Source: Gyrodactylus bullatarudis (lineage: Eukaryota > Platyhelminthes > Monogenea > Gyrodactylidea > Gyrodactylidae). Taken from it: a stretch of DNA of 64,000 nucleotides. The notes below the pieces were generated by a model. That model saw only the letters and a list, made by a program, of their open reading frames with translations. It did not search any database and was not told where the DNA came from. The DNA lies in assembly GCA_012064415.1 (NCBI GenBank), contig SSNU01000098.1:140115-204114 (forward strand). Direction: 5' to 3'. Both the position numbers and the translations under genes were made by a program. Of the stretch, positions 24,207-36,385 are shown one piece after another. Numbering within the stretch: position 1 is the first letter of the stretch; every line of letters begins with the position of its first letter.

Positions 24207-24423
24207 TTATTTCAGCTCTGATTTTTTACGGCTTTTACATGGTCCTCCACGTTTTTTATTTATTTTGTAACCTTCAAGTTCCGACTCCTTCAGATTTTCA
24301 ACGTCACAGAGCATGATATCTCCAAGTAAGCTGCTTTCAAGGAGATTACTTTGTATTCATTTGGAACATAATTTTCAAGGGAAACTTCTCACTTATTAGA
24401 TGTTTACAGGGATATCCTTTCAT
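24207..24423 (-). CDS. Small basic protein candidate (ENLKESELEGYKINK family)
   Basis: ATG at 24423 opens MKGYPCKHLISEKFPLKIMF...; reading then needs a gap (GTAATCTCCTTGAAAG or three bases more, 16-19 nt, with GT and AG ends) to continue as SLLGDIMLCDVENLKESELE, GYKINKKRGGPCKSRKKSEL and a TAA at 24207. An AATAAA lies about 25 nt after the stop. The C-terminus is strongly basic (KKRGGPCKSRKKSELK), suggesting a nucleic-acid-binding or nuclear protein. The gap may be an extremely short intron or simply a frameshift. The relative at 21398-21535 supports a coding origin. Confidence 0.4.
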
Positions 24424-25275
24424 TTTTTCAAAACTTCAAGAACATTGGATTTCATTGAAATAATAACTCTTCTTATTTCACTATTTGAGAAACATAAAAA
24501 TAATCCTCTTCAGAGGTAGCGAAAATTTGTAAGATTCGCGTAAGTTTTTTTCCATCTAAGGTTCTGTATAAGGAGAAAGTTCACTTTCAATTTTTGAGAA
24601 GAAGTTTAACCGTTCAAAAAATTTATCTGACAATAAATTTGGTAGGGAGGGGTATTTTGAAATAAGAATATTAATAAATAAAAAGCTTTGAAATTTTCAT
24701 TGGGGTGATTTTTGGGGTTATTTTCGGAAAAATATTTCCTTTGGGGTGATTATTGGAAAAAAAATTTTCTTGAGGTGTTTTTTGGAATTAACCCAATTAT
24801 TTTTTATTTATACTTGAAGTCAAATTGTAGAGATACGGAGATTTTCGAAACCTTTCTGATTCTGAAGAACCCTGTATGTAATAATTAGGGTGGAAAATTT
24901 GCGATTTTTTCGATTTTTGATATCAACTGTGCTTTTTAAAAAAAATATCAAGAAATTAATTCTCTACGCCTATTAGTTTCCTAGATAGTTTTGCGATTTT
25001 AATCTAAAGTTTCCATTTTTTCCCCTTTTTCCAATCCTTTTGTCTCGGTTTCCCATCTTCTCCTATTAATTTCTTACCTAGGCTCTGTTAAGGCACCATT
25101 AAAAATAAATCACGCAGAGATTTCCTCTCTGATTTGAAAAGGCCTCCAACTCCGTTCACTACAAAATGGGTTGAAGCTATTAAAAACTATTGAATAAAAA
25201 ATGAAGAATTATAAAACTTCATTAAGGAAAGGAATTGAAATCGTGCAGAATCTCGATATAAAGAGGATCCTTTAA

Positions 25276-25491
25276 CCCTTTCGGTGCCGATGGACATATA
25301 TGTCCATTTTCCAATTTTTTTAAGCCTTCATAACTCTACCAGTTTGATAGGTTTCTGGATCAATTAAAGTTTAAATTGAAGTCCCCAATGTGAACTTGCA
25401 TTAGTAATATTTTTGGCCAAATAAATTGGTATCTTCATAGCTAAATTTTGGTTTTTATAAAAATTGTGAAATAGTCTCGGCAGTGAAAGGG
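25276..25491. mobile_element. Small piggyBac-type element, complete with TTAA flanks
   Basis: TTAA at 25272-25275 and 25492-25495 flank a 216-bp element with inverted ends CCCTTTCGGTGCCG and CGGCAGTGAAAGGG. It is non-coding. A second copy at 10045-10760 is interrupted by a Penelope fragment. Confidence 0.8.
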
Positions 25492-25904
25492 TTAAAAAGG
25501 AAAAGGCCAGCGAAAACGAAAAAAATTCGAAAAATGGAAGATGAAAATATTAGTACTATGGAGTACAATCTTTTGTTGAGTTGGAAGCCGATTATGTTGA
25601 AAGATATTTTTAAAAACTAAAGTATTTTAATGATAAGAATTCAAAAAAGAAACTTGTATTTCGTATGCTAACGCACTGGACTAAAATTTTCCCCCATTTT
25701 TCCATTTTCAAAAATAAAATTGCGATTTATTTGCCATTTTTAAAATATTTTTGCGATATTTTTCAATATTTTATTCCATTTATTTTCCACCCTAGTAATA
25801 ACTAAAAGAAAATATGGTTAAAACTGTACCAAAGTGACAGAAATTTCATTTTTAAATAATTTTTCTATAAAATTTTTTTATCATTAGAATCTAGGCCGTT
25901 TGAA

Positions 25905-26360
25905 ACATAAAGCTAATTAACATGAAGATGAGAATTTACTTTTTTTCAAAAACTCGAGAAGACAGAAGAATACTTGTTCTTCTTCCAATTCCATAATGAA
26001 ATAAGCCAAAATCTTGTGGTAATTGGAAAAGATTTTCGAAATTCGTCATTATTGTGGGAAATCGAAAAATTTGAATTAACTGGTTATCACGATGAGGAAC
26101 TATTCAAAATTTTTTCTTGTAAACAGTAGATTCCTTTCTACCTCCATGGCCCAATTCGTATTCTTTGTCTTATGCCGGTCTAGAATATCTGCGTTTAACT
26201 GCTTCAAATTTTTGAAATCGATAAAAATTTGGTGCATTTTTGAAAATCAAAAAACGATCTAATTTCAAATCGAAATTTATCAGAAATTTTGGCCTATTTC
26301 ATTATGGAATTCGAAAAATTAATTTTATTCTGATTTTCAGAACAAAAATTTTGAGAAGGG
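25905..26360. mobile_element. Fold-back element, right end truncated
   Basis: Begins cataaagctaattaacatga, then the family terminus. Blocks such as ctacctccatggcccaattc and gatcgaaaaatt-type stretches are shared in reverse with the element at 20412-20812. The match stops near ttctgattttcagaacaaaa without a right terminus. Confidence 0.55.
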
Positions 26361-26399
26361 CTCAAGAAACTCTTCTCTTTAGAATGGTATTTCAGAGTT

Positions 26400-27690
26400 T
26401 TATTCAATATTAAATAATGAATGCATTAAAAGTGAACAAAATACAAAAATTTTGGATTACAAGCGGTTTTTCACAGGCTTTAAAATTTTTACCATTTTAT
26501 TATTTAAAATTCCCTAGATCAAACGATCTGTCATAGAAAAAGACTAATTTTTCCATCCTTAGAGGTAAATCAAAGTGAATGACATTTGTCCATGACTACA
26601 TTACGATTCACTGGCCATTTGACTTGAAAAATCGAGTAATCAGATACTGCACTCCCAGATGTAATGATGTAAAATAGATCTAGGAAACTTTTTTATTTCG
26701 AGAAATCCGAAATTGGCCAGCTTCAATCTCAGAAATTAAAAATAAAAACAAATACTAATCTAGTGGAAATTTATAGTAGATTTTTACAATCTAGGAAATG
26801 GGGAAAATTATGTAATTTGTAGTTTCTTGATGAAAAAAAGGGAAATCCTTACGGGCAAAAGAATGAGATTCTAATGAAATTACTGAGTTTATGAAGGCAG
26901 ACTCCCTCGTGATTGGTTCGATGATCGTTCAAACATTTCATTTGAAGAATAATTTTAATTATACATGAGTTTGTTTTGCAAAGAAACAAACTCACTATGC
27001 ACTGAAAAATTACAGATACAAATCTTGTAGTAGATTCACGACTGAGAGACTTGAATGAAATTTCGTAAAACTCATGAAACTAATGATTTTGAAATAGCTC
27101 AAAGATTATTTGGATAAAATTACAGGTGGTTTCATTCGCTTGTTACAAAATTTCATCCAAGTCTAGTAATAAGCAGGCTACCTGAACTTAAAAGATTTTT
27201 TCAAATTAATAGATTTGATTGGGGAAAATTTTCAAAAAAGATTATCTCGGATAGTTGATACAATATCAGTTCTTGGGAACATATTAGAAGAAAATATGTT
27301 TTTGCCATGCTACTTTCAATGATGCTCTTTATTTTGAAATCTTTTTGGTACCATCACCATCACGGCCATATTGGCACTGGTATTAATCTAAAGCTCGAAT
27401 TATTTCTCGTCCAGATTAATGATTAATAATCATTGATTATTCAAATTCTTGGCGATATATATTTGTATCATTGATGTAGCTAATTCTTACTGAAAGGACA
27501 GAGGGGAATACACCTCAGAGTAATCCCTGCTAATTCGTATTGAAAAGATTAAGCTTTATTAGAGGACTGTTCAACTCCTTAGTGTATTTAACCGCAATTA
27601 GAAAGCCAAGTTTGAAAATCTATTTAAAAATACTCCAACATTTCTGGAAAAGATATTATAACTAATTAATTTTACGTTGCATAGTCGGGA
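26400..27690. other. Gene-poor AT-rich stretch
   Basis: I see no exon with convincing splice sites, no long ORF and no member of the repeat families described here. Confidence 0.4.
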
Positions 27691-27699
27691 TGGGTTAGT

Positions 27700-27930
27700 G
27701 GGTATATACAGTAAAAATATTTCTATTGAAACATATTATTTTTATTGAAACACCAATATTTACCCCCCTAATTAAGTATTATTTATCTCGACCAATCAGA
27801 ATGCAGCAAGTGATTTCTATACATTTAGATAGGTCGACATAAATAATACTTAATTAGGGGGTAAATATTCGTTTTTCAATAAAAACAAGATGTTTCAATA
27901 GAAATATTTTTACTGTAAAATTAGTATTAA
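27700..27930. repeat. Short inverted-repeat element
   Basis: tacagtaaaaatatttctat at the left is mirrored by atagaaatatttttactgta at the right. The arms are about 100 bp (with tttacccccctaattaagta mirrored by tacttaattagggggtaaat) around a spacer of about 40 nt. It does not share the AAGCTAGTTAA terminus and is probably a separate small inverted-repeat element. Confidence 0.7.
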
Positions 27931-27939
27931 TGCCCCCGT

Positions 27940-28885
27940 GTTCAAGTATTTACCCCCTCGACTTTCTGGGAATTTCCACCTTTTTTCTCAGATAGTTCTG
28001 AGAATAGATTTTAACAAAAATAAAATCCTCTGTATCTGTTTAATACTAAAATCTGAATTTATGGTATTCCCAGAATGAATGTAATGGCCTAATTAATTGA
28101 ATGACCGATTTTAGTATCCTAATTATGATTGATGTTTAATGCGATAGATTTCGATCATTAAAAAAATTTATAAATACAAGATGAATGAAACATGAACGAA
28201 GCACTGGAGAAATGTTTCCATCTAATGATGACCCTTTCAGGAGAATAAAATACCAAATGCTAATTCTTTGCACGTTGAAATTTGTAGTTGTATAAGAAGG
28301 ATTGATTACTCATTAATATTTCCAGTTAATCGTTGAATATCTCAGTGTGATTATAGGGGAAAGAGTGATGTAAGCTATAATTACAGTTGTTCCCCAATTG
28401 TGGGTGTTAATAAGGGGAGGGGTATAGGTCAAAAGTGGGAAAAGACGAAAAAGAGAAAAATCATTTTTTAATCCAAAATCAAAACTGCTCCAATGTTTGA
28501 GAGTGTTTTATGAGACAAGAAATGAACGAATCTGGTATTTTTATTAGATAGAAAGAATCAGCAGAAAATTCTCTATTGAATGAATCAAACTTGACCGAAT
28601 TTTATTTTTTTGGAAAGTTTGACACTCATAAACCTACTTTATAGTAGCTATACATTATTTTACTCAACTTAAAAGGGGCAGAGAAGAGAGGGATAGGTTT
28701 GTTACATTTTTTATAGAGGTTCAACTGTACTATCCTCTAACTATCATGTTTATGGTTGGATTAACTCGAAAAAAGATTCTTAGTCAAGTAGCTTTCTCAG
28801 AAATTATTAATTTTGGTGATGTTAAAAATCTAGAGCAGTCACAACTTGAGGCTTAAAAATGAATAAAAACCGTGGAGCAAAATAT
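27940..28885. other. Gene-poor stretch
   Basis: AT-rich sequence with no ORF, splice-flanked exon or recognised repeat that I can support. Confidence 0.35.
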
Positions 28886-28887
28886 CA

Positions 28888-29035
28888 AACTAGTTAAGCT
28901 GTATGAAGATGGGTATTTATAATTTTTACAAATGTCTCAACTTTTTCATCAAGCAATCGATTTTGATCAAGATCTTTTGGAATCTACTAGATCATGAGGC
29001 CCACTTTCAAAAATAGTTTCTATTTCTCCGAGCAT
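28888..29035 (+). mobile_element. Fold-back family left end (truncated)
   Basis: aactagttaagctgtatgaa followed by gatgggtatttataatttttacaaa, then gattttgatcaagatctttt as in the 735 element. No right arm is present. Confidence 0.45.
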
Positions 29036-29610
29036 TTCAATACAAGCCGACCAGACATCAAGGGAACCTCTTTTTTTCAATTTTCCCTGTAATAACCATT
29101 TGGATCAAAAAGAATTATCCAAGCGTATCAAATTATTCTTATTATTTTGGATTATTCTAAATTGTGGCCCCACAAATCTATTCAAAAACAGCCCCAAAGT
29201 AGAAGTAATTAGAAGTAGTAACGCCTACTGAATTCGAATTCTATGCTAAAATCTTTTGAATAGGATAACAAGATAACTTGGGAGAAGATGATATAATTTG
29301 GGAAATTTATCCCAAAATATTTAAAACGGCATTCAGTAGGAGTTAATTTTGGAATTATTTCTACTTTGAGGCTATTTTAACGAATAAAGAATAGAATTGT
29401 TAAATTGAAAAGTCTTATTGGCAGACTTAGCAGAAGAGGTTATCATTTTCGAATAATTCATTTACAAATTCCTATCAATTCAAATGTCATATATAAATTT
29501 CCCTCTTGATGTCTATCTAATCTGGTCTGGTTGATTTATTTAATTAATTAAAAATGTCTGACCAGTACATGAAAAATCGTCTCAGTATAATATAAAAATG
29601 AACTACTCAC

Positions 29611-29824
29611 CTTCATAAATTGTTACAACGTATTTATTGCTATCAGGATCACTGAACCAATTTCGAAATTCATGACAACTGATAATTTCGAGAATAATGG
29701 CTTTGAATATCAAAATGCTCATGAGCAGGTCAATTGAAAAATAGAAGCAAATCATCCTACAAAAGAGGTTTAACCTGGACGAACTCGATGAGGACTCCTC
29801 GAGTTGAACATGAGAATGTGTCAT
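29611..29824 (-). CDS. First exon of an unknown membrane protein
   Basis: ATG 29824 to a GT donor at 29610 (phase 1) encodes 71 residues. A short Ser-rich head (MTHSHVQLEESSSSSSRLNL) is followed by a hydrophobic segment (MICFYFSIDLLMSILIFKAI) and then RNWFSDPDSNKYVVTIYEG. This looks like an N-terminal exon with one transmembrane segment. The next exon should lie below 29,600 but I could not find it. A faint resemblance to the MENTAL domain (R-x-x-C ... F-D-L-L) is not enough for a name. Confidence 0.35.
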
Positions 29825-29899
29825 TTTTTGATAGAATTTCGGAACTACTATTTGAATTTCATCAGGATTACTTTAATTATTAGGGATTCAATATTATGT

Positions 29900-31170
29900 T
29901 TCCATTCTCATGTTAGTTTTCATTGAATTCTTTATAGTCTTGGTTCAAATCACAATACAGAAAACTGACCAATAGATTTTGAGCTAGGAAAATTTGCCCA
30001 ATAGGATTGCTCCATTCTTTCGATGAACTAAACTGTCCAATGAGAACTTGAGAAAAATGACCCTTAGGCAGTATAAAATGTGAACCTCTCTATTTTCATT
30101 CATGAGTGAGTACAGTTTTAGTTTAGGTCCAAATTGTTCTTAAAGATATCAGGAATTTTCATGTGTAATCATTTTTTTTTCAAGAATTTATTGTTTCTTT
30201 CTAATAATAATTTTCAAGAGGGAAATTCCCCTCTGGTATTCATAAAAAAAGATGAACACTTGGTACAAGATATTTTGAAATAACAACCAAGCATTTTCCT
30301 GCAATGATACTCTGAAATGTGCAAAGAGGAGAGATGTAAATTCTATGCGAAATGAAAATAAATCAATCTTGAATGCATTAACATGGTTAGAGAGATGACG
30401 ATTCTAAGTTTATTGAATTAACCGCATAAAAATTTTGTAACCTCTTACTACGCTTTCATAATCTATAATTCATATATATTTATAATGCATAACTTTGCCT
30501 TATAAAATTCTGGTAAATGTTGCATGAGAGCACTCAAATCATTTTGCAATGACTCTATTCGAAATCACAATATTTCTCAAGGTTTTAATCGACTTTAGCT
30601 CGATAATTTCGAAGCGACAATTACGAAAGTAAATATTTCAACTTATTCAATTTTTTATCGAATATTCTGAATCACCTCTTAAAATTTTTAAATAAAGCCT
30701 TACAACAGATTTTCAAGCAAAAATTTATGCCGAGGGGGAATATTAAAAGTGTTTCATATATTAGTTCGTTTTCAACATGAATGAAAAATAGTATGTTTAT
30801 TAATTTAGGGAAAATTGAAATTGTAGAAAAAAATATTCAGATATCATTCGATAGAGAATTTTATGATGTATCAAATGGTGCTGGTTTGAAAATTTTATCA
30901 TGTTAAGTAGTCCAAAATTTAAAAATATTGAAAGTGTTTCACATAATATATGTTGGTATTTTTGAAAAAAGAATTCTAGTTCTAGACCAAAAAGTATGTA
31001 TATTTTATTACAATGATGGAATATTTTTCAAATTTGATCGTCAGGATTCAGAATGGTCATATTGGAAATTCTTGTTCTCATTGTTACTTGTTCGTCATCT
31101 ATACAGGTAAAATCTGTAAAATAATAAATAAATCATAATGTGAATCAAGATGAGGTGATGGTGGGGGTGG
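29900..31170. other. Gene-poor stretch with a promoter-like site
   Basis: The only distinctive feature is a CCAAT motif at about 30035 and cagtataaaatgtgaacc at about 30072, ahead of an ATG at 30103 that opens only 13 codons. The order resembles the TATA modules at 5634 and 53440, but the leader is different. Confidence 0.3.
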
Positions 31171-31175
31171 TTAGT

Positions 31176-33145
31176 TCAAGTGATTACATGATCATTGTTG
31201 AGACGAGCATCCTTGTTTATACGATAGTAGAGACGACCGACAGAGTATAGCCTCTCTCTTGTCCTTTCAATTACTTGCTCGTACGGGCTCACGTTTTGAG
31301 TATCCATAATGATCAGACCCTGGGAAATAACATTTTTTAATTATTAAAAGATACTAGAAATACTTGGTTTACTACCCATTAGAAAGGAAATTTATTAAGA
31401 ATATTTAAATAAATCATTAAGATATGTACAGTTGTGCATCAGTTTTGGCGTGAGAGAAAGACACAGCAAATTTTTCCAGTTTATTTTCGATATTTTTCAT
31501 ACTTTATGAACAAATTCAATATATTTTAGTGGTACTGATTCTCTTTATATTGCAATCAAAATAATAATAATAATTTGGAAATATCTGTCCTACTTGTTAG
31601 TAAATTAACTAGGAAATTGTTTTTTGGAAAATCAAAACTTGCGCATTCTCACACACCAAAACGAATGCTAATGAAATTTACTTTTGAAAGAATCTATTTA
31701 CTGGAGTTGAGTCAACTTTTAGAGATAGTTTAGAGACTTTCTAATTCGATGAGAAAATCAACTAATGCTTCCATTATACAAGATAGTACAAGAATTTTTT
31801 CTGATAAATTTCAAAAAAAATCTGCTTAAGAACAACAGGAAATTAAAAAGTTATCAAAAAGATAGCAAAAGAAATAATTTGAATAAAATAAAATTTCACT
31901 CACTTTTTCAGAATCAATCATGGCTTCAATCTTTTTACTTTTAATCAGACCAATTATCCAGGCCTCAACTTCTTCCTCTGTCATGTTAACTCGCTCGGCC
32001 AACATCTTTATGCCAACACAACGATGAATGGTACAAAAAGTCTCCAACATTAACATTCTGGCACATTCCATAAACTCTTCACTGTAGCTGTTGACAAAAA
32101 AGTCATTGGCCAAAACATTCTCACAAACTCTTAGTTTCTCCTGGGCTCCGTCAAAGTCGAATTTGAGATAGAGACATTCAAGAAATTCTGTAATAGGATC
32201 TTGATATGAATAGCGCTCTTGTTGAATGAGATTCACCAAATCTTTAATTTGAGTTTTTCGTCTACGATCTTGACTAAGAACAACACAGACTGCCAAGTAT
32301 CTCAGCAAATGTGGAGCCAAGGTTTGTATAGCATTCATATGACTGTGAAAAAATAACAAAAAATAAATTATTGATCAATAGATGAATAACTAACTAACTT
32401 TGGATTATTCAAGAACCAATCGACCAACTTTTCTTTACCATGAGCATGACTGAAAAATACTAGGAGAGACCAGTGTAACATCCATGTTCTCTGTTGTAAT
32501 TGGATAAGATATGCCTTGGAGCTTTTATCTTCTTCACTTTGATTATCAATGGCAGTTTTGAGGCGATCTACTTCATCCATAGCCTTATTGTATTCTTTTG
32601 TGAGAATTCTCGAAGCAAGAATTCCCCAACAACAGTGAAGATATTTTGCATCATTCATTGTAACTAAATTACGAACTACTGTCAGTAAATCAGCTGCCTT
32701 GCCATACATTGAGGCTTCATAGAAAACTTTAGCGGCATCAAATAAGATTTGGATCTTCTCAGGTTCAAGTATGAACATGGGCTCTTCATTTCTTGGCAAA
32801 TCCTGCATACTATCAGGAGGAAGATTTTCTTCAATGGCTTTAACAATGTCTGAAGTTTCCTTTATTTTATTTATACGTTCAGATCGCATTTTTTCATACT
32901 CATTAGGAAGTTCGTCAGTATTATGATATGCCTTATATACAATGGCTTCATAATCAGACATGTCAGTCTGTTTTAAAAGTTCTAACTCTTTCTTGATGAG
33001 ACTTTTAGACTCATAAATCTTTGGAAATAATGGAATTAGAAAGTTTAAAATTTACTTCACGATTGGAAAGGTATTGTAGAAGAGGATAGACGAGATGAGC
33101 ATCTAAATATGTGCTTATCTTAGGAGTTAAATCATATTCAGCCAT
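31176..33145 (-). CDS. EIF3E: Eukaryotic translation initiation factor 3 subunit E
   Basis: Four exons on minus: 33145-33056, 33018-32399, 32342-31904 and 31319-31176, separated by introns of 37, 56 and 584 nt; joined length 430 codons (human about 445). The start [20 protein letters not shown] matches the family N-terminus. The middle has [16 protein letters not shown] and [20 protein letters not shown]. The PCI-domain region has [20 protein letters not shown] followed by [19 protein letters not shown]. The end is [20 protein letters not shown]. eIF3e is a core PCI subunit of the eIF3 complex that loads mRNA onto 40S ribosomes. It faces the biotin-protein ligase gene across 114 bp, a probable shared promoter. 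The third intron is long for this gene set and contains a piece of the repeat seen at 12648. Confidence 0.95.
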
Positions 33146-33259
33146 CAAGTAGTGTCCGATTTCAAATTAGATTTCAATAGTAACAAATACTAATGTAACT
33201 TTTTATATATTTTAATTAACAAAAAATATAAAATTTACGGTAATTTAATTAAAATTTCA
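33146..33259. promoter_or_regulatory. Bidirectional promoter, EIF3E / biotin-protein ligase
   Basis: Only 114 bp of very AT-rich sequence separates the two divergent start codons, so both promoters must overlap or be shared. No clear TATA element is evident. Confidence 0.55.
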
Positions 33260-34962
33260 ATGAATAAATCTATTTCAACTCAAAAATTATTAAATTTAAA
33301 GGATTTGGTGAAAAGAGTAACATCACAAGGTCACAACTTACCAGGGAACATTAAAATTAATAACAATCCCACCGATATATGTGTCTCAGAAAAAATATCC
33401 AAGCTTGACGAGTTCGAGGACTTTGAGCGAGAACTCAAGAAAATTAATCTACCTTGTACAGTTATCTCAAATTTCGATCTTAATTCGATTTGTATCTTGT
33501 CTTTTGCACGCTACCTGTTGATAGATGCTAATACTTTAGAAGATATATTCGAAAATCATAAAGTTTCTCCAGTAACTCTTTTATTCATTTTCTAAAGCTT
33601 CAACAATATGTCCAAAATAAGGGCAAATTATCTATTATTGATACGGAAAATTATTCACCGCTCAGTCAAATTAATGACGAAATCAGTTTTGTTGGTGTAA
33701 GAATAATTAATTTAATTAGTCTAGACAACCACAGGAATTCTGGATATTTTTGAAAGGATCAAGCATAAAATTGTCAAAAATCTTGGTGATAATTCTTATC
33801 CTAGCAAATGTGACGAAAAGATTGAATTCTTTTCAACATTGAATCAAGATTTCAACTTGGATTTTATCGATAAAACTCTTGTTAAAAATAATCCCTCACG
33901 CTGTCATTCGGAGTTCTTTGACTTTAGCGATTATAAATCTTTTCTCAAAACTAAAGTTCTGGGTCGTAACCTTCTTTGGACAAAGACAATAGGGTCTTCA
34001 TGGAAATTTTGTAATGAGCAAGTTGTTTACTTTGACATGTTTCAGGATTTTCGAATCGATACCCCAATGTAGTGGATTTGGCATTATATCTGACATTCAA
34101 ACTTCAGGAACAGGTCGGAATAACAATAAATGGATTTCTAACCAAGGTTGTGCAATGATTACTTTTCATGTTAGTCTTTTGAATAGCGATGACTCTTCTA
34201 ATAAACCATGGCGCTTAATTGGTGTCTGTTGGATGCAACACATTGTGTGCATTGCAATAGTCTTGAGTATTCGTAAATCATTAGCTGATTACTTGGTAAT
34301 TAATTATAAAATCTCTGAGGATGAATTCTCAAATTTGAGGAATCTTTCGGTAAGTTTCATCTTCCTAATACTTTCTCAGAAAGTGTCTCTTCCGGGTCCA
34401 GAAGTTAAGATAAAATGGCCAAATGATATTTATGCAATTGAAGAAAAATCTAACGCTCTTTCTGTATTGGGAAAACTAGGTGGAACGTTAACGAAAGCCT
34501 CGAATAAATTGGGAACTAACTATGACTTTCTTGTAGGATTTGGCTTGAACATTTCGAACTCATCCCCCTCCATTTGTTTAAATGACCTATTTCAATCTTT
34601 CAAGAGAGATAACTCTGACTGTATTTTCTCCTCGGCAAAGTTCATTGCTGATATGTTTAACATACTTGAACTGATAAAATGTGAATTAGAGTCAAGTAAT
34701 GACCTCGATACATTTTATAAAATTTCTTCTATTTATACAAACATGTGGATGCACAAGTATGTCATTTTCTAGATATCTCTATAGAGATCAAAATATCAAA
34801 TACAAAGAAGATGAAAAGATTTTGGATTGCAGTATAATCGGAGTGGATGATTATGGATACTTGAAGATTCAAGACTCTAATGATAAGAGAAAAATCAGGC
34901 GTTTAATGCCTGATGGTAATTCTTTTGATCTAATGCAAGGATTAATATCACAAAAACTCTAA
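33260..34962 (+). CDS. HLCS: Biotin-protein ligase (holocarboxylase synthetase)
   Basis: Six exons: 33260-33571, 33598-33696, 33725-34017, 34046-34349, 34380-34756 and 34785-34962, with introns of 26, 28, 28, 30 and 28 nt; 520 codons. It attaches biotin to lysines of carboxylases via biotinyl-AMP. The catalytic half is clear: KVLGRNLLWTKTIGSS, QTSGTGRNNNKWISN (the G-x-G-R-x-x-N biotinyl-AMP loop), VKIKWPNDIYA, LGKLGGTLT, FLVGFGLNISNSSPSICLND and IIGVDDYGYLKIQ...MPDGNSFDL. The N-terminal part is shorter than in the 726-residue human enzyme but keeps a LQQYVQNKGK-like segment. The third intron has a GCAAGT donor; using it (34018-34045) gives exactly the family spacing WKFCNE-IFESIPQCSGFGII, while the nearby GT donor leaves the frame broken. 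The exon 1 donor could alternatively be at 33563 (35-nt intron). Confidence 0.93.
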
Positions 34963-35371
34963 TTTATAGGTTTAAATTAAAAACTTTGGACAGATTTTTA
35001 ATCGAGATTAATGATTTTCTTTGATTGAATCAAAGTTTGATTCATATTATGATTTTAATATATATTTTCATACTCGAATCTAGCTTAAAAATAAAATATT
35101 CTTAAATTTAATTTCGACATCTACTTCATTTTAATTGGAATTCAGACTGAAAAAACAGTCTCAGAACAATTTCAAAAATTGAATTAAAAAATATACCTAT
35201 CATTATTTAAAACAAAAATGATACTATATATTCATCAAATTTTGTTTTTCTATTATTAATTTTACTCTTCAAATTAAATTAATTAATCCAAATAAATTAT
35301 TATTTGAAATAATACTTTTTATTAATACTTCTACTGTAGTTATTCAAGTTATAGTCGGTAACTGTTCTCTC

Positions 35372-35889
35372 ATGAAGTTAAACCCGTTAAGAAGCTTTAA
35401 CAATCTACTTGGGTCTGAGGCAATATTCTCTGTTCCATCCAATATAGAAGTTATCGACCGCATTCTTCAAAATTCTATTTATTTCCAGACCAATTATGCT
35501 CTTATAATTGCAATAACAACCTTTATAGGATTGTAAGATTTCGATTGTTTTTATATGAATTTAGAATCCGAAATATTGAAACATTCCCGACTCTTATCAT
35601 TTGCTTTCTCATCTTGATCGCTCTGTTTTTCATCAATATCGAAACCAGTCCAGATAACAACAATCAAAAATATTTTAACATCGTCTATGGATTAATTATA
35701 TCTTATTTTTCATATTATTCCTTTCAAATTCTTTTTCATCTAATGATTGGATTTCTTGTATCGACACTCCATTCCATTATAAGACAACCTCCCGAATTCA
35801 AAATATTCAAATCAAATATCAAGAAGCTTGCCCTGAGAGAAAAAACTCCATTGGAAATATTCTATCATTTTATTCAAATAGATACGTAA
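35372..35889 (+). CDS. PRA1 family protein (ARL6IP5/JWA-like)
   Basis: Exons 35372-35532 and 35565-35889 with a 32-nt intron; 161 codons. Before the membrane part come PLRSFNNLLGSEAIFSVPSN and VIDRILQNSIYFQTNYALII, which follows the family signature R-(x)-x-N-x-x-Y-Y-Q-T-N-Y. Four hydrophobic stretches follow (IIAITTFIGL, TLIICFLILIALFFI, IVYGLIISYFSYYSF, ILFHLMIGFLVSTLH). The tail FKSNIKKLALREKTPLEIFY parallels the ARL6IP5 C-terminus (K-R-T-P-M-G). PRA1 proteins sit in ER/Golgi membranes and act on prenylated Rab GTPases and glutamate-transporter trafficking. AATAAA at about 36029. It follows the biotin-protein ligase on the same strand after 409 bp. A fragment of exon 1 is duplicated at 37525. 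Confidence 0.8.
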
Positions 35890-36385
35890 TAACGAGTAAT
35901 TGGTTATCTGTCACAGATAATATACATCGTGACTCATTGAAATGTCAAAAAATGCAATGATACTTTTTCTCTTAAGAACTGAAACTTTGAACTACAACTT
36001 GTCGAGAACTATTGCTACTAAAATTCAGTAATAAACCTTTAATCATTATTCTACATGATTATTGCTCGTTTTGAAGTTTATTTTTTTGGAATAGAAGTTT
36101 TTTATTATTTAGTATGGATATTTACAGTCATTTGTAAAAAATAATTTTTAAACATTTTATGATTCTCTGGAATATATGTAAATAGGAATTGGCAGGTTGC
36201 TTTTATATTTACAAATTTATGATTCGATAGATCTATTTTGAATCTGGTCCTTAGTTGGAGGGTGTTTTTGAGAAGGATTGTGTAGCCTCTGTTGTTTCTA
36301 GTTTCATATCTCCTCAGACGTGAGTTCATAGTATTCTTATAAAGTACCAGCGATGCAGCAATTCTTCTCAACCAAATAGGATAGA

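Noticed and set aside
29611..29824. STARD3/MENTAL-domain assignment for the first exon
   Set aside because: Only a few residues in a hydrophobic segment agree; no second exon supports it.
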